Origin: Bacillota bacterium
GTDB lineage: Bacteria > Bacillota > UBA4882 > UBA10575
Direction of reading: 5' to 3'
Length of the DNA stretch: 35,271 nt
Assembly: GCA_012727535.1 (NCBI GenBank)
Contig: JAAYGU010000058.1
Span: forward strand, 1 to 35,271
Below are positions 31,110-35,271 of this stretch, piece by piece. The stretch's first letter is position 1; the number at the start of each line of letters is the position of its first letter. The translations under genes were made by a program, and so were the position numbers. The notes beneath the pieces are model-generated. The model worked only from the letters and a program-made list of their open reading frames with translations, was not told the DNA's origin and ran no database searches.

Positions 31110-32360
31110 ATGTCAAAAAAGTTGAGAACATTAATCCTTTTATTCCTGCTAATTACAACGGCAGCTTTTCTGACGACCGGCTGTGGTAAGAAAGAAAAGC
31201 CGAAGGGCTATACCATCTCCGGGGTTGTTACTAACTCCGCCAACAACCTGGGTATTAAAAACGTCAAGCTGGCAGTCGGTGAGAAAGTGGTAACCACCGA
31301 TGTGCATGGTAAGTGGTCCGTTAGCGGCTTGACTGGCCCAGTAACGGTCGGGGTCATCACTGACAATCTTGGCTGGACCTTTGACCGTACTAGCGTGGAG
31401 GTTTCGGGTGCAGCCAGCGATCTTGACTTTACCGTAACTTTTGACGGCATTGAGGAAACGATCAAGCGAGTGAGTCTCGACGGTGCGGCGACGATTGTTG
31501 TTCCACCCGGGACATACAATTTATCCGGTGCAATAAATATCGTTTCTCGGGATATTCATCTAAAAAGCACCGATCCCGATGATCCCGCCGTCGTTGCTGC
31601 TACGATCATCAAAGATCATGGTATTTATATCTACCGAACCCCAAACCGTTCCATCGTTGAAGGGCTGACAATCAGTGACGAAAAAAGTTCCGGGATTTCG
31701 GTCAGCGACCGAGGAGTAGCAACCATTCGTAAAAATGTGATCGAAGGCTGTGGTATGCATGGGATCTCAATCACATCGACTATCCCCGATCAAATTGAAA
31801 TTATTGATAACATTATCCGTAATAATAGCGTGACCGAAACATTCGGCTGAGGAATTAATGTGAGCGTCAGTTCGCCGACACCGTTGGTGATTGCCGGAAA
31901 CACCATATCCGGGAACAAACAGGGGTTATACATTTTATATTCACCGGATCCAGAATCAGCTTCAGATAAAATAGAAGTAACATTAAATAATAACAGCATC
32001 ACCGCCAATCAGCAACAACTTTCTGGTGGTGGGATTTGTTTCCACAATTGTGAAGTTACCATGGACGGTGACAGGATCAACAACAATACAGCGGATGATT
32101 ACGGTGGTGGACTATGCGCTTACGCTTCAACCATCACGATGCGCAACTGTACTTTTGAAGGTAATAAGGCTAAATATGGGGGCGCGCTCGCCCTACGTAA
32201 TGGGTCCTCCGCTGAAATCAAAAACACATTATTTAGTAGTAATACAGCTTCCGATAGTGGCCCTGTCGCCCATTACAGCTCCAATAGTAGTTTGGAACTT
32301 GACGCAACGGTTACCTATGGCGGGGGTAATAGTTCAAGCGATATTTATCAAGGTTATTAG
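31110..32360 (+). pseudogene. Beta-helix lipoprotein gene interrupted by one in-frame TGA
   Basis: The first 246 codons give a lipoprotein: signal peptide with lipobox LTTGC (Cys 25), a carboxypeptidase-regulatory-like beta domain (about 33-110; YTISGVVTN, VTTDVHGKWSVSGL) and the first turns of a right-handed parallel beta helix (GTYNLSGAIN, GISVSDRGVATIRKN). TGA at 31848-31850 stops it. The same frame then continues for 169 codons of further helix rungs (GINVSVS, GGGICFHN, GGALALRNGS) to TAG 32358-32360. The junction reads FG-stop-GINV, where family rungs usually show GGG, so GGA to TGA is the simplest change. ATG 31110 follows AAAGGGG (31095-31101). Such lipoproteins bind or process glycans or decorate the surface. 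A sequencing error or read-through is possible. Confidence 0.75.
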
Positions 32361-32375
32361 AGCTATGAATAGGAC

Positions 32376-32413
32376 AAAAGCAGACACCCGGCAAGACCCG
32401 GGTGTCTGCTTTT
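32376..32413 (+). terminator. Terminator after the beta-helix lipoprotein gene
   Basis: AAAAGCAGACACCCG (32376-32390) pairs perfectly with CGGGTGTCTGCTTTT (32399-32413), loop GCAAGACC. Only four T follow, but they belong to the stem, so efficiency is uncertain. Confidence 0.8.
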
Positions 32414-32437
32414 GGGTGGTGCGCCAACAAAAAAATC

Positions 32438-32466
32438 TTGACTTTCGGTGGCTGACGGCCTATACT
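32438..32466 (+). promoter_or_regulatory. Promoter of the ylxM-ffh operon
   Basis: TTGACT (32438-32443), a 17-base spacer and TATACT (32461-32466): near consensus, predicted start about 32473, some 40 bases before ylxM. Confidence 0.85.
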
Positions 32467-32513
32467 TATCTAGTGTAAAGTAAAGAACCTTGTCAGCAAG
32501 GAGGCTCCTCAAG

Positions 32514-32930
32514 ATGGAGCATCTAGTACGGATGGGTTTACTCTTCGATTTTTACGGGGAACTGTTAACGCCCAAACAACAGAAGGTTTTTAGCTTATAT
32601 TATTTACAGAACCTTTCTTTAGGTGAGATTGCCGAAGAAGAAGCAACCTCCCGCCAGGCAGTGCATGATCTGCTCCAACGGACGGAAAAACTATTGGAAA
32701 AATGGGAAGGTAAATTACACCTGCTGGACCAGTATCAGCAGCATAAGCGGGCCTTCGGGGAAGTGGACCGGGCTTTGAAATCTCTAGAGAAGCAGCTTCC
32801 GTCTGCGACCGAAATGGAAACGGCTTTTTGTCGTCTGAAAAAAAGTGTTGCCCGGTTGGCAGCAGAGCTTGATCTTAAGCCTGAGGGAGAGGATGCAAGT
32901 CCCTTGGGAAACGAGGATGCTTTAGGGTAA
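32514..32930 (+). CDS. ylxM: YlxM, sigma-like helix-turn-helix partner of the signal recognition particle
   Basis: The 138-residue protein is of the YlxM/UPF0122 family: MGLLFDFYGELLTPKQQKVF and YYLQNLSLGEIAEE followed by SRQAVHDLLQRTE form a sigma-70-region-4-like helix-turn-helix (about 1-75), then a helical tail (about 75-138). The gene precedes ffh in most Bacillota and the product is reported to modulate SRP. ATG 32514 follows AAGGAGG (32498-32504) by about nine bases; an upstream TTG/ATG-like start at 32490 would overlap that site. It is 21 bases ahead of ffh. Confidence 0.93.
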   Translation: MEHLVRMGLLFDFYGELLTPKQQKVFSLYYLQNLSLGEIAEEEATSRQAVHDLLQRTEKLLEKWEGKLHLLDQYQQHKRAFGEVDRALKSLEKQLPSATEMETAFCRLKKSVARLAAELDLKPEGEDASPLGNEDALG

Positions 32931-32951
32931 GAAGGGAAGCGAGGCGCAATT

Positions 32952-34274
32952 ATGCTTTCAAGTTTGTCAGGAAAACTTCAAGAGACCTTACGCCGTTTAC
33001 GGAGTAAAGGTAAACTTAGTGAAAAAGATGTCGAGGAAGCTCTCCGCCAGGTAAAATTGGCGTTGCTGGAAGCGGATGTTAATTTCCGGGTGGTTAAAAA
33101 TTTTTCCACTCGGGTTAAAGAAAGAGCGGTCGGCCAGGAGGTTCTCAGCAGCCTTACTCCGGGACAGATGGTGGTGAAGATTGTCCACCAGGAGCTCACC
33201 AAGCTGATGGGAGAGAAGGCGGAGAAGTTAACGGTTGGGGACCAGGCGCCTTATGTCTACCTGTTGGTCGGTCTACAGGGGGCTGGTAAAACAACGACCG
33301 CCGGCAAACTGGGGGGCCTGTTGAAGAAACAGGGGCGTCGCCCGCTGCTCGCGGCGGCTGATGTCTATCGTCCCGCTGCGGCGAAACAACTGCAAGTCTT
33401 GGGTGAACAGCTTGAGCTTCCAGTTTGCACCGGAACGGAAGCGGATCCGGTGGCGATTGCCCGGCAAGCAGTGGTCCGGGCGCAACAAAGCCAACGCGAT
33501 GTCGTTTTAATTGATACCGCCGGTCGGCTGCATATTGATGAGGAATTAATGGCTGAACTGGCTGCGATCAAGGAGGCTGTTGCCCCGGTGGAGATCTTAC
33601 TGGTCGTCGATGCAATGACCGGTCAGGATGCCGTCACCGTGGCGCAGGGTTTCAATGAGAAACTGGGACTGACGGGTTTAATCTTAACCAAGTTAGATAG
33701 TGATACCAGGGGCGGGGCTGCGCTTTCGATCCGGGAAGTGACCGGCTGCCCGATTAAGCTGGTTGGCGTGGGTGAAAAACTGGATGAACTGGAGGTCTTC
33801 CATCCAGACCGTTTGGCTTCACGGATTTTGGGGATGGGTGATGTCTTAACATTAATTGAAAAGGCGGAAGCCTCCCTCCAGGCCGAGCAGGCGAAAGACC
33901 TGATGCAAAAGCTCCAGAAAGACCAGTTTACTTTGGATGATTTTCTGGAGCAGATCCGTCAGGTGCAAAAGATGGGCCCTCTGGATCAGCTCTTCTCCAT
34001 GCTGCCGGGGATGAAGACCAAACACCTTCAGGGGCTGCAGTTTGATGAGAAGAGTCTCAAGCATTTGACCGCGATTATCCAATCGATGACCCCGGAGGAA
34101 CGGAAGAACCCGCAGATTATAAATGCCAGCCGTCGTAAGCGAATTGCCCGCGGCTCCGGCCGCCCGATTCAAGAGGTTAATCGCCTGCTCAATCAGTTTG
34201 AACAGAGTAAAAAAATGATGAAGCAACTGGGGAAGCTCGGCAGAGGCGGTCTGCCCAGATTACCGTTTATGTAG
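32952..34274 (+). CDS. ffh: Signal recognition particle GTPase Ffh
   Basis: The 440-residue protein is complete SRP54: N domain (about 1-90, LRQVKLALLEADVNFRVV), G domain with P-loop GLQGAGKT (107-114), DTAGR (188-192) and TKLD (236-239), and the methionine-rich M domain (about 297-440) with SRRKRIARGSG binding 4.5S RNA. It directs nascent membrane and secreted proteins to the translocon with FtsY. No ffs RNA or ftsY is in the window. ATG 32952 follows GGGAAGCGAGG. It is followed after 62 bases by rpsP. Confidence 0.98.
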   Translation: MLSSLSGKLQETLRRLRSKGKLSEKDVEEALRQVKLALLEADVNFRVVKNFSTRVKERAVGQEVLSSLTPGQMVVKIVHQELTKLMGEKAEKLTVGDQAPYVYLLVGLQGAGKTTTAGKLGGLLKKQGRRPLLAAADVYRPAAAKQLQVLGEQLELPVCTGTEADPVAIARQAVVRAQQSQRDVVLIDTAGRLHIDEELMAELAAIKEAVAPVEILLVVDAMTGQDAVTVAQGFNEKLGLTGLILTKLDSDTRGGAALSIREVTGCPIKLVGVGEKLDELEVFHPDRLASRILGMGDVLTLIEKAEASLQAEQAKDLMQKLQKDQFTLDDFLEQIRQVQKMGPLDQLFSMLPGMKTKHLQGLQFDEKSLKHLTAIIQSMTPEERKNPQIINASRRKRIARGSGRPIQEVNRLLNQFEQSKKMMKQLGKLGRGGLPRLPFM

Positions 34275-34336
34275 GTTTTGACGATCTGAAACTTAATCAA
34301 TAGACGAGCGATACTACAAGGAGGAGGTGAAAAGTA

Positions 34337-34600
34337 ATGGTCCGTATCCGACTGACCCGTATGGGAGCGAAAAAACGCCCCTTTTATCGGTTTGTCGTAG
34401 CTGATTCAAGATCCCCACGTGATGGGAGATTTATTGAGATTTTGGGTCATTATAACCCAATTACCAACCCCATGGAATTAGTGGTGGATAAGGAAAAGGC
34501 TCTGTATTGGTTGGGCCAAGGCGCACAACCATCGGAAACGGTAAAACGCTTATTTAAAAAAGCCGGTGTTTTGCCGGGAGAAGAGGCGGTTGGCGAATGA
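34337..34600 (+). CDS. rpsP: 30S ribosomal protein S16
   Basis: The 87-residue protein has the S16 start [20 protein letters not shown] and [20 protein letters not shown], and the usual length. It helps early 30S assembly. ATG 34337 follows AAGGAGGAGGTG (34319-34330). It is in its standard place between ffh and khpA. Confidence 0.98.
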   Translation: MVRIRLTRMGAKKRPFYRFVVADSRSPRDGRFIEILGHYNPITNPMELVVDKEKALYWLGQGAQPSETVKRLFKKAGVLPGEEAVGE

Positions 34601-34616
34601 AAGGATGTGAAATTCC

Positions 34617-34844
34617 TTGAAAGAATTGGTGGAGTTGCTTGCCAAGTCTCTTGTCGCTCATCCGGATGATGTCTATGTTCGTAAGGAAGAATCAGCCGAC
34701 TCCATTCTCTTAGAAATAACTGTGAACAAAGAAGATCTTGGACAGATTATTGGGAAAAGAGGACGGGTAATAAAGGCAATTCGCACCTTAGTGTGGGCTT
34801 GCGCCCCGGCGGACAAGAGAGTCTTGGTGGAGCTGGCCGAATGA
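34617..34844 (+). CDS. khpA: KhpA, KH-domain RNA-binding protein
   Basis: The 75-residue protein is one KH domain with the RNA-binding loop GKRG in IIGKRGRVIKAIR. Family members (YlqC) pair with KhpB and bind many RNAs in Gram-positive bacteria. The start is TTG 34617 after AAAGGATGTG; no in-frame ATG fits. It lies 16 bases behind rpsP, and its TGA overlaps the ATG of rimM. Confidence 0.95.
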   Translation: MKELVELLAKSLVAHPDDVYVRKEESADSILLEITVNKEDLGQIIGKRGRVIKAIRTLVWACAPADKRVLVELAE

Positions 34845-35271
34845 AAGCCGGACGGCGTGCCGATCCGTGGCAGAATCCGCCCCCGGGGTTAATTGCCGTC
34901 GGTGAGGTGCTGACGACTCAGGGTAATAAAGGGGAGGTCAAAGTATCTCCTTTGACTGATACCCTGGAGCGTTGGCTGGAGTTGACTAGGGTATTCAGGG
35001 TCAGCGGTACCTGCACCAACGAACTCTGGATCGAAAATATCCGTTTCATGCGCGGGCTGGGGATTGTGAAGTTTCGAGGGGGTGACAGCATTTCTGCCGC
35101 TGAAGAGCTGCGCGACGAATTTCTCTGGCGACCGGAGGAAGAAAGACCGCACTTACCAGAGGGCCGCTTTTATCTTGATGAGGTGATCGGGGTAAAAGTT
35201 TATGGCCCCAACGACTGTTTTCTTGGTACGATTGCGGAAGTTCTACAGTCCGGGGCGAATGATGTCTATAT
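34841..35271 (+). CDS. rimM: Ribosome maturation factor RimM, 5' part (runs off the window)
   Basis: About 143 codons are visible before the window ends. The RimM domain begins at residue 17 (LIAVGEVLTTQGNKGEVKV) and the PRC-barrel domain at about residue 106 (FYLDEVIGVKVY). RimM binds S19 and helps 30S maturation. ATG 34841 overlaps the khpA stop (ATGA). The N-terminal 16 residues are an extension rich in Arg and Pro. trmD and rplS would be expected next, outside the window. Confidence 0.94.
   Translation, partial: MKAGRRADPWQNPPPGLIAVGEVLTTQGNKGEVKVSPLTDTLERWLELTRVFRVSGTCTNELWIENIRFMRGLGIVKFRGGDSISAAEELRDEFLWRPEEERPHLPEGRFYLDEVIGVKVYGPNDCFLGTIAEVLQSGANDVY

Noticed and set aside
31860-32360. 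Second half of the beta-helix gene as an independent gene
   Set aside because: It has no ribosome site or signal peptide and continues the repeat register of the upstream half in the same frame.

Overview
The window (about 50% G+C) comes from a Gram-positive-type bacterium, most likely an anaerobic Bacillota (Clostridia/Limnochordia-like) lineage. The signs are the gene order ylxM-ffh-rpsP-khpA-rimM, a T-box leader for thrS, strong AGGAGG ribosome sites, frequent TTG starts, a LysM-G5-M23 wall peptidase, a lipobox lipoprotein, and an oxygen-sensitive hybrid cluster protein with its ferredoxin. Several enzymes belong to families best known from archaea (phosphosulfolactate synthase, CofE-like ligase, archaeal-type Asd, a divergent PRPP synthetase). 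The species cannot be named from sequence alone. I see no rRNA, tRNA, CRISPR array, insertion sequence or prophage.

Layout. 1-4470: end of a phosphosulfolactate synthase gene, yjbQ behind a structured leader, an internally deleted chemotaxis-receptor remnant, a wall peptidase, and an unknown anchored protein, with two long spacers. 4471-11121: a B12-binding radical SAM protein, then a compact run tag-prs-cinA-rhamnogalacturonan-lyase-like gene. 11388-16559: a CofE-like ligase, archaeal-type asd, then a T-box controlling a Nudix hydrolase and thrS. 16638-20672: a PsiE/CorC-type membrane protein, a family-2 pectate lyase and a DUF4015 glycosidase-like secreted protein. 21002-26335: a complete livKHMGF branched-chain amino-acid ABC transporter followed by a CBS-CBS-ACT sensor protein. 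26638-30914: degV, then a nitrosative-stress module (hcp and its ferredoxin on the minus strand, divergent from an HcpR-like Crp/Fnr regulator). 31110-32360: a beta-helix lipoprotein gene broken by one in-frame TGA. 32514-end: the ylxM-ffh-rpsP-khpA-rimM translation/secretion operon, cut by the window edge.

How parts work together. The clearest regulatory circuit is at 30147-30205: a perfect 16-bp palindrome of the GTAAC-N4-GTTAC type sits at exactly -41.5 from a predicted start for the ferredoxin-hcp operon and just inside the predicted hcpR transcript, fitting activation of hcp and autoregulation of the regulator. The T-box at about 13822-14108 makes the Nudix gene and thrS respond together to uncharged tRNA, probably tRNA-Thr. 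Two genes, prs and the Nudix gene, have no usable ATG/GTG/TTG start, yet each has a strong Shine-Dalgarno six bases ahead of an in-frame ATC. This points to AUC initiation and is the most unusual signal in the window. A cytoplasmic family-2 pectate lyase and a leaderless rhamnogalacturonan-lyase-like protein suggest intracellular handling of imported pectin oligosaccharides.
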